Below are positions 23,611 through 35,029 of a stretch of 64,000 nt of DNA, one piece after another. The notes beneath the pieces are model-generated. The model did not search any database. It saw only the letters and a list, made by a program, of their open reading frames with translations, and was not told where the DNA came from. The position numbers and the translations under genes are program-made. This DNA comes from Sarcomyxa edulis. Lineage: Eukaryota; Basidiomycota; Agaricomycetes; Agaricales; Mycenaceae. How positions within the stretch are numbered: the stretch's first letter is position 1; each line of letters opens with the position of its first letter. The DNA is taken from contig QUOL01000001.1 of NCBI GenBank assembly GCA_009761415.1, positions 2,542,001 through 2,606,000 of the forward strand. The letters run 5' to 3'.

Positions 23611-25628
23611 TCATTCGAGGATCTCCTTTTCCATTATAGTTCCTTCGGGATCCGGCGCCTCGATTTGTTTATTGCCAGGACCATCCATTATCTCGTCGAC
23701 CTCTTCGAGTGTCTTACCCTTCGTCTCCACCCAGTAGTACGCAATCAATCCACATATAACTGTATCCCATGCACCGTTGATCATATACGTCTTCCACCCG
23801 ATGGCTACGAGAGCGAAGGGGAATGCGAACACGGCCCACAAGCTGTTCAATTCTTGATAAGCATTCTTGAAAGCTATTTGATAGAACAAAGACGACTTAC
23901 GCCGTGGCATTGAGAGCAAACTGGAAGACACCCATACCATTGGCACGTATGCTGTAATTCATCACCTCTGGAGGGTATAGATACAGCAATGGAGTCCACC
24001 CGATGCTGTACGCTCCCTGGAAAAGAAAAATAGCGGCTACAGTTGCATAGTTTCCAGATATGTTCGTCGTGTTGGTCCCATAGACTGACCAGGGTTGATG
24101 AGTACATTTTACATATCTGGTAGATATTGCCATGAATCTACCTTTGGTGAGAGCCCCAACCATGAAAAGGAAGATGGTAAGGAGACCTTGACTGATCAAT
24201 GCTAGGAGCTTGCGTCCTATGCGATCGGACGCCCACGTCCCAATCAGAGAACATACTAAACACCAAGCGTTCAATATGATGTTCTGTGGGAGATCAATCA
24301 TCACGTTCAATATCGGCAAGAAAAAAGAAACCGAAGGTTGAGCAAGGGCTTACAATTTGGAGCTGAGTAGTGGAATTAGTGATCCCAGCATTATTCAACA
24401 TCGTTCCGAGGTAGTATGATGCGATGACATTGCCTTGACCAAAGGTCAGAAAGACATACCGGCCGCAAGGGACAGAAACATACCAGCAATCGTACTGAAT
24501 ACCGCAACAGAAGAAGCGAGCAGCACTCTCCTCCTGGCAGAAGGTGTCTTGACCAATTCTTTCAAGGATAAAGTTTCCCCGACCTGCTTCTCGTAGTCAA
24601 TTGTATCGACGATTTCTTGGTAGCGGGTCAGAACTGAGGGATGGTCACGATCTCCGTTGTTATAGGTCTGGGCAACAGCTTCCAGCGCCTCTTCTCGGCG
24701 ATCTTGATATATGAGCCATCGAGGGGATTCGGGCATGAAAGGCAGGATGATGATGCATAATATTGAAAAGATTCCCTGTACCGCAGACGGAATACGCCAA
24801 GCCCATGTGGAGTCCATCGTCGAAGTACCAAATGTAATCCCAGCGGCAATCAAGCCACCTGTGATTATTGAGCACATCGTTCTTGAAGATAGAATAATCT
24901 ATCTCACCGACGTAATAAAAGTCGTTGAAAGTGCCTAACCCCCATGCACGCCATTTGGAAGGCAGGGTCTCGGCGAGGTAAACAGGACCAGCAAGCCCTG
25001 AAGCAGACGTGCCATATCCTGGAATCAACGATATCGTCAACTATTCTGGATCAATTGAGACGGGCTGTAGTGAACCTATAAGGATTCGAGCTACAACAAA
25101 CATAGCAATGTTTTGAGAGGCAGTCTGGAGAACCACGGCTACGATAGTGATGACTGCAGCCCAAAAGAGTGCAGGTCGGCGGCCAAGGATATCGGTAACC
25201 TGTCCATAGCTGAGGCCAGCTAGAATTCCCCCAATCCAGATGGAAGCGGAATTTAGACCGAGGGTCGCAGTCGTCAGATCAAAGTAGTTAGCGTAGGAGG
25301 GCAGGATATTAAGGCCATTAATCATAGAGGCATCGTAACCAAATGTCTAGTGAACAATGAAGTAAGTCGGACCCCCAGATCGATATTCAGAAATGATTAT
25401 ACTAGTCACCGTTGAAGTGATGCAAGAGCAAGCAACAAGCAAGATAGAGACCAACTGCGAAGACTTTGGGACCCTAGTAATCTTTTCCCAAAGGGCTCCT
25501 ACCATCTTGTCAACTCTGTAGATGGAAAGAAACGATGAACGGATCGACGACGACTCGTTGACGGACGCACTTTTTGGAAGCCTTATCTCGTGTCTTCTAA
25601 ACACATCGACATCCAAGTTATGAGGCAT
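23611..25628 (-). CDS. MFS sugar transporter (hexose/lactose permease-like)
   Basis: Twelve-helix proton-sugar symporter of the major facilitator superfamily, plasma membrane. The start at complement 25626-25628 (MPHNLDVDVFRRHEIRLP) gives a cytosolic N-terminus. The first intron joins VACSCITST to TFGYDASMINGLNILP, the fungal sugar-porter signature at helix 1. Visible motifs are GQVTDILGRRPALFWAA (loop 2-3), GTSASGLAGPVYLAETLPSK (helix 4-5), PESPRWLIYQDRREEAL, and VETKGKTLEEVDEIMDG at the end of helix 12. These are the PROSITE sugar-transport signatures. Closest in pattern to fungal lactose/hexose permeases, but the sugar cannot be read from sequence. Five or so short introns. It lies head-to-tail behind the APH-type kinase gene. 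Confidence 0.9.
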
Positions 25629-25921
25629 TAATATTCAATATCATGATGGATCCCACACTTCCCTCAGCCGCATCAAAGCCGTCCAAGAATACCGAAATGT
25701 TATTCGGGCCGGACCATCGTGCAGCCAGCAACTTTTGAAGTGCAATGCGACTGTACTTCACTCAAAAGCATTTCTTGAACATGAGGTGACATGAGGCCTG
25801 AGTGACCTTCAAACGTTGACGACGTTGAATATTCCAATTATTCTGCGCATTGTACCGCGACTTCAAACGTCACGCGTCAAGTGTATCTCCAGTGAATGTC
25901 GAGTCCGGATTGTCGTCTGTT

Positions 25922-27145
25922 CTAAGCCAACAATGGACCCAAAGGCGAAGCTTTGAGCCATTCGAAATTTCCTGTCCAACCTTGTATCAAATAGTTCACC
26001 CCTTCCTCAACAACTTCTGTTGTTTGCTCTCTACTTCCCCAATTGACTCGAGGAGTCCACGCCACAAGATGCGCACCAGTATGGACAATTGCATCCCGAC
26101 ACAACGAGATGTCGATGTTGTTCGAATACCGATAGGATTCCAAAAAGGCCGTCACGAGTTTCGATACGGAGGCTTCACTATGTGGATGGAACCAGCGAAG
26201 AAGAGACAATTCTGCACAGAACTGGCCAATATCAGTACCAGGAGTACCAGGTTTGGCCAATTCCCAGTCGATGATATAGATACGATGCAAGCAGGTTTGA
26301 TCGGAAGATTAGGATATTGCCTGGCCAAAAATCTCCCATTACGAACTGCAATAGGGTGACCATGAGCTTCCAGAATGAGAGCAGAGATAAGCACAACACA
26401 CCGAGTCAGAAGACGAAGTCAAAGCACTGATTTTCTCAGCAGCGAGCTGAGAAATGGTGCCCAATTGGCTCTCTGATACGTTTTCGAGGGGTAGAGGGAG
26501 TGAATCCAATTGGTCCTCGCCTGTCAAGGTGGATACGAGACGGCCGTAGGTAGCCCAAGCAGATATGTTTTTCGCTTGTTGATTAGAACCGAAGAAATCG
26601 ATCAGGGACTGGTTATGTTTACCCCAAGTATGAGTACGACGAAGATACTCCCCGAGAGCCGTTCCTATTTCACTGGCAAGCGAGATAGCCAGACCTATAT
26701 CCTTCGCTAGTTCCTTCAACGTGAATGAATCTGTCCCACAGTCATCCATAATGATGATGTTGGCTTCTTCGTCGTAGAGATGTACGATAGGCACAGTCAC
26801 GACGCAATTGGCAGGCAACCAGTCCTTGATGCGTCGCAAGGCCTCTGCTTCGAACGTCTACATGATTTGAGCAGATTAGGTCGAGACACGCATGTCGTTG
26901 AGATCGACGGAACAGACATTCACCTGTCGTTTCACCTCGAAGGGGATTTCTTTATTAGCAGCTACGTATGGCTTTGCATGTTTCAGGACTAGAGTTTGAT
27001 GTCCACAATATGGTGTGTGTAAATGGAGGCGGTATGTGTAGTTCCCGAAGCCTCCATTGAGTTTGGTAACATGGTCACTGGAGAACGGTGTGTTTTCTAG
27101 ATGAGAACGAATCCCAGAACCCGTGATGAGATCGAGAGTCGACAT
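25922..27145 (-). CDS. Aminoglycoside-phosphotransferase-fold (APH/ChoK-like) kinase with an apparent frameshift
   Basis: Small-molecule kinase of the APH family (PF01636). Exons from complement 27143-27145 give the N-lobe (GGFGNYTYRLHL, then TLVLKHAKPYV) and a linker ending in SSSDS. This is joined by a GTGTGT...TGCAG intron to the catalytic loop FVMGDFWPGNIL. The DxD-type metal motif YIIDWELAKPGTPGTDIG follows only about 30 nt later but in another frame (near 26302-26313). No GT-AG intron fits that gap, so the sequence needs a 2-nt deletion or 1-nt insertion to be explained. Fungal members of this family act on small metabolites such as methylthioribose-like or choline-like compounds. The exact substrate is unknown. 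The gene may be a recent pseudogene, or the frameshift may be an assembly error. Confidence 0.75.
26302..26313 (-). other. Frame disruption within the APH-type kinase
   Basis: Between the codons for GNIL and HRIYIIDWELA the reading frame changes by +1 (extra one base or loss of two). The local sequence contains a CT/TC dinucleotide context that is prone to slippage. Both flanks are conserved kinase motifs, so the two halves clearly belonged to one frame. Confidence 0.65.
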
Positions 27146-27445
27146 TTTTTTTGAACCGCGTGGTATGAGACTGAACAGCTATGGGATATAGGTCAGGCAG
27201 CTCGAGAAAAGCAGGACCCGTACGAGTCCTAGTGATCTCGGATCCGAATGTACGAAACCTGGATATAATGCTATATCTGAGCGCTAAGTGTGATGACGCA
27301 AGATAAGACAAGGGTGACTCAGAGTGGAATACAACAAAACACTGGTCGATTTCAGAGAATACAAAAATTGATGCTGGAACACTATTGCAAAAAAACATAC
27401 TGCCATCCTCGAAATGTACTCGAATCCACTCCGCCGCCAAGACAT
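27146..27445. other. Intergenic region between eEF2 copy 1 and the kinase
   Basis: About 300 bp containing the 3' UTR of the first eEF2 gene and the promoter of the kinase gene, both on the minus strand. No recognisable element. Confidence 0.35.
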
Positions 27446-30400
27446 CTACAACTTGTCGTAGTAGGTATCGAGAGCAGGGATCTCGGGCTGTGGAGACAGG
27501 TAGGTAAAGACATGCATGAGTTGAACGTATTGTACTGTGACATACCTTGAGACCCTTGCGGACACGGATCTTGGTGACGATGTCCTCAAGTTTGCTGCCC
27601 TTCTCGAGAGGAGCTGGAAAAGGTGTGTTGTAAGTACGAGCCATCCGAAGGAACAACAGAAATACATACATCCGTTAACTAGCTCCCAATGATCGAAGAC
27701 GCTCTGGGGGAAAGCTTGACCAGCGGTGTGTTGACGAAGCTCTCCGTTGAAACCGAACGACTCCGAAACAGGAAGGTAAGCCTTGACCGTGAACATGGGG
27801 GTTCCAGGCCTCTGCTCCTCGCTGAATACCTGTCCACGACGCTTGTTCAAGCAACTGTAAACACCACCGATCGCGTTCTCTGGACACTGGATCTCAACTA
27901 GAAACGAAATAATCGGTCATCATACTGTGAAGTTGGAAATAGAATAGTCGTACCAAGATACACGGGCTCTTGTAGACCCGGATCAGCGAGCAAACAAGCA
28001 GCGTAACAAGCGCGACGACATGTGGGCATGATTTGACCAGTACCACGATGAATAGAATCGGCATGCAGCTAACGATACCAATAAGCAACCGAAGAGTTTG
28101 CGATTCATGTTAAGAATTCCACATACCGTGACATCGAGAAGATTGAAACGGATACCACGCATGTTCTCTTCGGCGCAGACACCCTCTTTAGCTGCCCACT
28201 GGATAGCGGCGATACAAGAGTCCTTGATTTCGCTCAAGTATTGTACACCTTTGGTGACATCTACCAACAAATTAGGTCCAGTAGTATCGGGGCCGAAACA
28301 CCAGATCTTCCTGGCGTCGGTGACATCCCAGCCGTACTCGTCGGCGAGAATGCGTGCTCGGATCTTGAAATCTTCGCGAGCACTGACAGCTCCAGATTCG
28401 ATGGCTTTAGTAAGTTCCTCATCCAGGGGCATGGCGCGAACATAAAGACGATTGTGCTTGTTCTGGGACTTCGACAAGGCAGTGATGGAGGATTCGGTCT
28501 TGACGGTTTCACGGTAAGGAACGACAGGGTCCGAGATTCGCAGAGGAACACCAGCATGATCTTCCTCAAGATCCTATGAGTCATAGTCAGTAAAAGAGAT
28601 GAGACCGGAAATCGAGCTGACTGACCTTCAGACAAATCTCCAAGTGAAGCTCACCAGCACCAGCGACGATGTGCTCTCCGGTTTCGGAGATCCAAGCAAG
28701 TACACAAGGGTCAGATTTCGAAAGACGCTTGAGACCTTCGACAAGTTTAGGGAGATCGGCGGCGTTCTTCACTTCGACGGCGACCTGGACGACAGGCGAT
28801 ACGGAGAATCTCATCATCTTCATGTTGTGAGCAGTCTCGGAGCTAGTAAGAGTTCCGCTCTTGAGCAAGAACTGATCAATACCAACGAGACCAACGATGT
28901 TACCGGCGGGACAATCCTCGATAGGTTCAACTGCACGACCCATCATCAAGACTGTGCGCTGGATGGATTTAATGAACAGATCTTCCTTCTTTCCTGGAAC
29001 GTAGTTGGGACCTTGGATACGGATTTTGGGGCCGGAACGGACGGTTCCAGAGAATACACGACCGAAAGCGTAGAAACGACCCTTATCGGAAGTGGGCACC
29101 ATCTTGGAAACGTAAAGGACGAGAGGACCTTTAGGATCACAGTCACGGATACCGATGGCCGATTCGTCATCCATGGGACCTTCGTACAAAGTCTCTACAC
29201 GGTACCGCTGGGCGGTAGCGGCAGAGGGGAGGTTAATGACTATCATCTCCAATAGAGAGTCACCAGCGGGAAGGAACTTCTTCATCACAGCCTTGAGAAG
29301 AGCCTTGCCCTCCATCTCACGCTCTTCTGGTGAGAGCTTGACATCGAGTTTCTCCAGCATGGGGCCCATCGAGTCCTTCTTGAAGTTCATGACGGCATCG
29401 AAGATTTTGAAGATAGGGTCAAGAACGAACATGTTGAAAGCACGCTCAAGGGGCTTTCCATCCACAGTGCTATGGGATGTCCATTTGCGCGTGGCAGGGT
29501 TGAAGTAGTTGTCGCCCCAAAGCTTCAACATCATCTTGTCCTTATCTACACCAAACTTCTTGGCATAACGACCAGCGAATTGACGAAGAGTGAATCCCCA
29601 ACCGTGGAGACCCGAACCGAATGCGACAGTACCCTGGTCTGGGTAGACCTGAACGTCACCGAGGGCCGCATCGTGGTAAGTGGAGATGATGACGTTGACA
29701 CTCTCAATAGTGCGTTGGAAAGACTGGTAAAGATCCTCCTTGGTCACCTGGAGTTCGAGGAGTGCACGATCGACCTTGTTGATGATGACAACAGGCTTAA
29801 TACGTTCTGTCAGGGCTTGACGAAGTACGGTCTCGGTCTGTACGCAGACACCCTCGATACAATCGACGACGACAAGAGCACCATCGGTGACACGGAGAGC
29901 GGCAGTGACTTCCGAAGAGAAATCTACGTGACCGGGAGAGTCGATCAAGTTGATCAAGAACTCGTTGCCTGCATAAAACATGATTTAGAAGAGTGGAAAA
30001 AACAGGGGTTAGCGAGGTATACGCACCGACGGTTTTTTGCTTGATGGAGGGAAGATCCTCTTTGTCTATCTCGAAGTACATAGTGATTGCGGTTGATTTG
30101 ATGGTGATACCGCGCTCTTTTTCATCAGGCCTTGTGTCCATGTATCGTGCATCTCCAGCTTTTGCGGAAGCGATGATACCAGCCTTGGAGACCAGAGAAT
30201 CGGTGAGGGTAGACTTTCCGTGATCGACTAGACAAATCCATGAGATTCGATTGTTTTTTTTTGCCCTGAACTTGACAAAATTGCTCACCATGAGCGATAA
30301 CACTCATGTTACGAATGTTCGTGGGCTTGTCCATAAGCAGACGAATCTGCTCTGTATACGAGACGCGTTTGAGTATACATGGAGAAGATAACTAAGAAGT

Positions 30401-30488
30401 TGACAAACCAGTGGTGAATTTACTATCGCCATCGATTAGTAAAAGAAAGAGAAAATAGTTTAGACAGGGATGATCAGACTTACACCAT
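27446..30488 (-). CDS. EFT1: Elongation factor eEF2, copy 1 (Met at the regulatory position 57)
   Basis: GTPase that translocates peptidyl-tRNA on the ribosome. The start is complement 30486-30488. The first coding exon holds only five bases, followed by a 14-nt microexon (30409-30422), giving [18 protein letters not shown]. GTPase motifs are AHVDHGKST, the Thr switch [15 protein letters not shown] and NKVD. Domain IV carries the diphthamide loop [19 protein letters not shown] with the modified His kept. The C-terminus [13 protein letters not shown] ends at TAG 27446-27448. It is full length, as in yeast (842 residues). At residue 57 the segment is GDARYMDTR: Met replaces the Thr phosphorylated by eEF2 kinase in animals. 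It lies head-to-tail with copy 2. The gene symbol is by analogy to yeast EFT1/EFT2 and not by orthology. Confidence 0.95.
30409..30422 (-). other. 14-nt coding microexon of eEF2 copy 1
   Basis: Exon 2 reads TAAATTCACCACTG between an upstream acceptor (GATAG) and a downstream GTTTGT donor. It encodes part of KFTTEQ. The reading frame is only correct if the exon is included. Confidence 0.75.
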
Positions 30489-31418
30489 GATTGCTAGCTT
30501 TAAGGATGAAAAGACGAAGATATAGATGAGAAGTAGTCTGAGAAGACGACTTTTGAGAGAAGGGGGTCAAATGCGAGCACCGGGACCGCGATGGAGGATG
30601 GAAAGCAAAAATTATCCGGATGGACAAAGTTGATGCTTAGGGAGCGAGTGGCGGTGCAAAAAAAAATCGAGCACATCGGATCGGGATCCTCCCAAATATT
30701 ATTTCACCCGGATTTCGGGGAAAATATCTCGAATTCGCTGAACACGACAGTAAGTAACATCTGCTCGAGCTGCAATGCGACGCTTCCCGTGCATACGCAG
30801 AAGGGATATCATAGAAAGGACCTGAAGACTGCTTTGCAGCTGTGCGGACAAAGTATATCAAGCGTACTTACTGAACAAGAATCCCATCTACCCAGTCGTG
30901 TCACTACATGCGTCCAGTACTTTCGACAACATCGAGGGTTCGTGGAACCTGGACTTCGTGAGGTCTCAAGGAGGTCAACGTCTGACTGTATATGTCCATA
31001 TAGAGTCACTGATGTCATATCCACAGTTTCCCGTCAACATTATCGGGAACCGACAGGATCAGTCACGCCTGGATAATGAAAACATGTAAGCCCACGTCAA
31101 TGCGATATAGACAAAGAAAAGTTGGCAAGCAGTCTCGCAAAGTCAATTCAAAGACATGCACAGGCCGCCAACCTATGCGTACGCGTGTCAGTGACCTGAA
31201 GAACATTCGGTGAGTGATAAAATGCCCCATAGCAAGTCTTCCAACGACTGAGACAATTTGCCTCACTACTCTGGGGACTCTGGAACAACAGTGAATTGAT
31301 GTTAATTCGCTCGTACAACACACGTATGCAAAGGAGGGAGACTACAACAAACAACTTGACCTATGACGCTCGTAAATCTGATGGCACATATATTCAGCGG
31401 CAATTGACCTGGAAAATC
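30489..31418. other. Intergenic region between the two eEF2 copies
   Basis: 930 bp carrying the promoter of copy 1 and the 3' UTR of copy 2. I found no ORF with a recognisable domain and no obvious duplicated promoter segment. A longer-than-average spacer for this window. Confidence 0.4.
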
Positions 31419-34400
31419 TTAGAGTTTGTCGTAATATGTGTCGAGAGGTGGAATTTCGGGCTACGAAAACGGATCAGATCAATTGAGACTTTATAGTATA
31501 TAGTAGAGAACTTTTACCTTGAGACCCTTGCGGACGCGGATCTTCGTAACAAGTTCTTCGATCTTGCTTCCCTTATCCAGAGGAGCTGGAAATGTACGCT
31601 CAGAAGTGATCCACGAACGGAGTGAATAATATCGCTTACATCCGTTCATGATCTCCCAGTGATCGAACACACACTGTGGGAAGGCTTGACCAGCGGTATG
31701 TTGACGAAGTTCTCCGTTGAACCCGAAGGACTCGTTGACTGGCAGATATGCCTTGACAGTGAACATGGGGGTTCCCGGCCTTTGTTCCTCGCTGAAGACT
31801 TGTCCACGACGCTTGTTCAAGCAACTGTAGATACCACCGATAGCGTTTTCTGGGCATTGTATCTCGACTGTTATCATAAGGAGAGAATAAGCTTAAGGGG
31901 GAGGAGGCCGAAGAAGACATATGCATTACCAAGGTAGACAGGCTCCTGGAGACCTGGAGTAGCCAAGAGACATGCAGCATAACAAGCACGGCGACAAGTT
32001 GGCATTATTTGACCAGTACCACGGTGAATGGCATCAGCGTGGAGCTAGTTTAGACGTGCAATCACAATCAGATGAAAGTCGAGGATGGTTAGACACTACA
32101 TACCGTGACGTCCAAAAGATTGAACCGAATGCCGCGCATGTTCTCCTCAGCACAAACACCTTCTTTCGAAGCCCATTGGATAGCAGCAATGCACGAATCC
32201 TTGATCTCGTTGAGGTATTGAACACCCTTAGTGACATCGACCAGCAGATTTGGACCAGTGGTGTCTGGGCCAAAACACCAAATTTTCCTGGCATCGGTGA
32301 CGTCCCAACCGTATTCATCAGCGAGGACACGCGCACGCGCCTTGAAATCGTCACGAGAATTGACTTTTCCAGATTCGATGGCCTTCGTGAGTTCATCGTC
32401 GAGAGGCAGGGCTCGGACGTATAAACGATTATGCTTGTTCTGAGATTTCGACAAGGCAGTGATGGAGGATTCGGTCTTGACGGTTTCACGATACGGGACA
32501 ACCGGGTCCGAGATTCGCAGAGGGACACCGGCATGATCCTCTTCGAGATCCTAGATTGAGAAGATTAACAACGCACCACGTCAACACCAGGATTTGATTA
32601 TTACCTTCAAACAAATCTCTAAGTGGAGTTCACCAGCACCGGCAACAATATGCTCTCCAGTCTCGTTAATCCATGCTTGTACACAAGGGTCAGATTTCGA
32701 AAGACGCTTGAGACCTTCGACCAGTTTCGGCAGATCGGCGGCATTCTTCACTTCCACAGCGACCTGTACGACAGGTGACACGGAGAACCTCATGATCTTC
32801 ATGTTATGAGCAGTTTCGGAAGTAGTGAGAGTTCCACTCTTGAGCAAGAATTGATCGATACCGACGAGACCGACAATGTTACCGGCAGGACAATCCTCGA
32901 TGGGTTCGATGTAACGACCCATCATCAACACAGTGCGCTGGATAGACTTGATGAACAAATCGTCTTTCTTGCCAGGGAGGTAGTTGGGACCTTGAATACG
33001 GATTTTAGGGCCGGATCGAACGGTTCCAGAGAATACGCGACCGAAAGCGTAGAAACGACCCTTGTCGGATGTAGGCACCATCTTGGAAACGTAAAGGACT
33101 AGAGGACCTTTGGGATCACAGTCACGGATACCGATGGCCGATTCGTCATCCATAGGACCCTCATACAAGGTCTCGACACGGTAACGTTGAGCAGTAGCTG
33201 GAGATGGAAGGTTGATGACTATCATCTCCAAAAGCGAATCTCCAGCGGGGAGGAATTTGCGCATGATTATTTTGAGAAGAGCTTTGCCTTCCGTATCCCG
33301 CTCCTCGGACGTGAGTTTGACATCGAGCTTTTCGAGCATGGGACCGATAGCATCCTTCTTGAAGTTCATCACGGCATCGAAAATTTTGAAAATAGGGTCA
33401 AGGACAAACATGTTGAATGCGCGTTCCAGGGGTTTGCCGTCCGCACCAGCATTGTTGGTGGTCCATTTTCGAGTAGCAGGGTTGAAGAAGTTGTCGCCCC
33501 AAAGCTTCAGCATCATCTTCTCCTTGTCAACACCGAACTTTTTGGCATAGCGTGCAGCAAATTGACGGAGGGTAAATCCCCACCCGTGAAGGCCAGATCC
33601 GAAAGCGACCGTTCCACGTTCAGGATAGACCTGAACATCGCCAAGGGCAGCGTCATGATAGGTGGATATGATGACGTTGACGCTTTCGATGGTACGAAGG
33701 AATGACTGGAAGAGGTCCTCTTTTGTCACCTGAAGTTCAAGGAGAGCACGGTCAACCTTGTTGATGATGACAACAGGCTTGATACGCTCTGTCAATGCTT
33801 GACGAAGCACAGTCTCGGTTTGCACACAGACACCCTCTACACAATCGACGACCACCAGGGCCCCATCGGTAACTCGAAGAGCTGCAGTGACTTCGGAAGA
33901 GAAGTCTACGTGGCCGGGCGAATCAATCAAGTTGATTAGAAACTCATTTCCTGAAGAGGAGAAAGTCAGCGTAGATTATGTTTCGGGTGAACCTTTGTAC
34001 ATACCATCGGTCTTTTGCTTGATGGAAGGAAGCTCTTCTTTGTCGACCTCAAAGTACATCGAGATAGCTGTTGATTTGATGGTGATACCACGCTCCTTTT
34101 CGTCTTCCCTCGTATCGGTGAATCGCATGTCTCCAGCTTTCGCTGCAGCGATGATACCCGCCTTAGAGACCAAGGAATCAGTGAGGGTAGACTTCCCATG
34201 GTCGACTAAAACAAAACATTGAAATCACAAGTTCAACATGAGGCTGATTTCGACACTTACCATGAGCGATGACACTCATATTGCGGATATTTGTGGGCTT
34301 GTCCATCAGCGCCCGGATTTGGTCTACGTGTAAAGAAAAAGATGTAAACACTCGATGAAAACAGAGAAGTCAGTGCGTCCATCGTCAAAAACGAACCTAC

Positions 34401-34474
34401 GGTGAAATTACTGCGATCGAGAGCATCGATGAGTACCGGGGTTATCGAGATGATACGAAGAAAACCTACACCAT
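31419..34474 (-). CDS. EFT2: Elongation factor eEF2, copy 2 (Thr at the regulatory position 57)
   Basis: Second complete eEF2 gene in the same orientation. The start is complement 34472-34474 with a five-base coding exon and a 14-nt microexon (34397-34410) giving [16 protein letters not shown]. Motifs match copy 1: [28 protein letters not shown]. The diphthamide loop is [19 protein letters not shown], and the final exon [13 protein letters not shown] ends at TAA 31419-31421. The regulatory segment is [12 protein letters not shown], so Thr57 is present, unlike copy 1. Intron positions are shared with copy 1, which shows tandem duplication. Scattered synonymous and conservative changes (e.g. 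[13 protein letters not shown] versus [13 protein letters not shown]) argue against an assembly artefact. Both are expected to be functional. Confidence 0.95.
34397..34410 (-). other. 14-nt coding microexon of eEF2 copy 2
   Basis: Exon 2 reads TAATTTCACCGTAG. It is needed to join the start codon exon to QIRALMDKP in frame. It has the same length and position as in copy 1, so the microexon predates the duplication. Its donor is the unusual GTTCGT. Confidence 0.75.
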
Positions 34475-35029
34475 GATGTCTAGCTGTTACAGTTACAAGC
34501 AGTGATTGGATGAAAAGTAAGATCGTTCACTACCTCTCTAGCTAACTCTTGAGTTGCGAGGTGAGAGTTTTGTGGATAAAGTTTGTGGGCTTTCCGTCTC
34601 AGCTTATCGATTTCTTCAGGGCAGGCGACATACAGTTGACGTGGACGCATGACCTCCTTCTAGAAATGTATAGCTGGGAATTTCGGTGGAGGCCCGAGAC
34701 CAATTTTAGGTCAACCGGGCTAGAAGGAAATCGAGAATATGGCCAGACTTTCCGGTGCGTTCAAGCATAAAAGACGTCCAGGTCTACTGGAGAAAGAAAG
34801 AGGACAATCATAATGGGGTTATTCAAATACAAGTGTATAACAATACTTCGAATTTTTGTTATGAGGGACATACATTTGAGATCGAAGTCACGATATCGCT
34901 CTCGCAAGAGTCCACAAATTTCGTCACCATCCAATCTTTCATGTCATCCTCCGCCTCTTCTTCTGCATCTATTTGTTCAGCTTGAACGCCCTAAGTGCCA
35001 CCGCACATTGACACTGTGTATAGGGATCT
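34475..35029. other. Intergenic region upstream of eEF2 copy 2
   Basis: 555 bp with the copy 2 promoter and the 3' UTR of the F-box gene. Small ORFs on both strands look random. No repeat is evident. Confidence 0.35.

Noticed and set aside
28599..30044. Long plus-strand ORFs (218 and 190 codons) opposite eEF2 copy 1
   Set aside because: They mirror the minus-strand eEF2 exons; codon bias of a highly expressed gene removes antisense stops. No domain is visible.
30489..31418. Duplicated promoter or transposon between the eEF2 genes
   Set aside because: I looked for inverted ends or copies of the other eEF2 upstream region and found no clear match by eye.
33187..33705. 172-codon plus-strand ORF opposite eEF2 copy 2
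   Set aside because: Same cause as above. It is the shadow of eEF2 domain I coding sequence.
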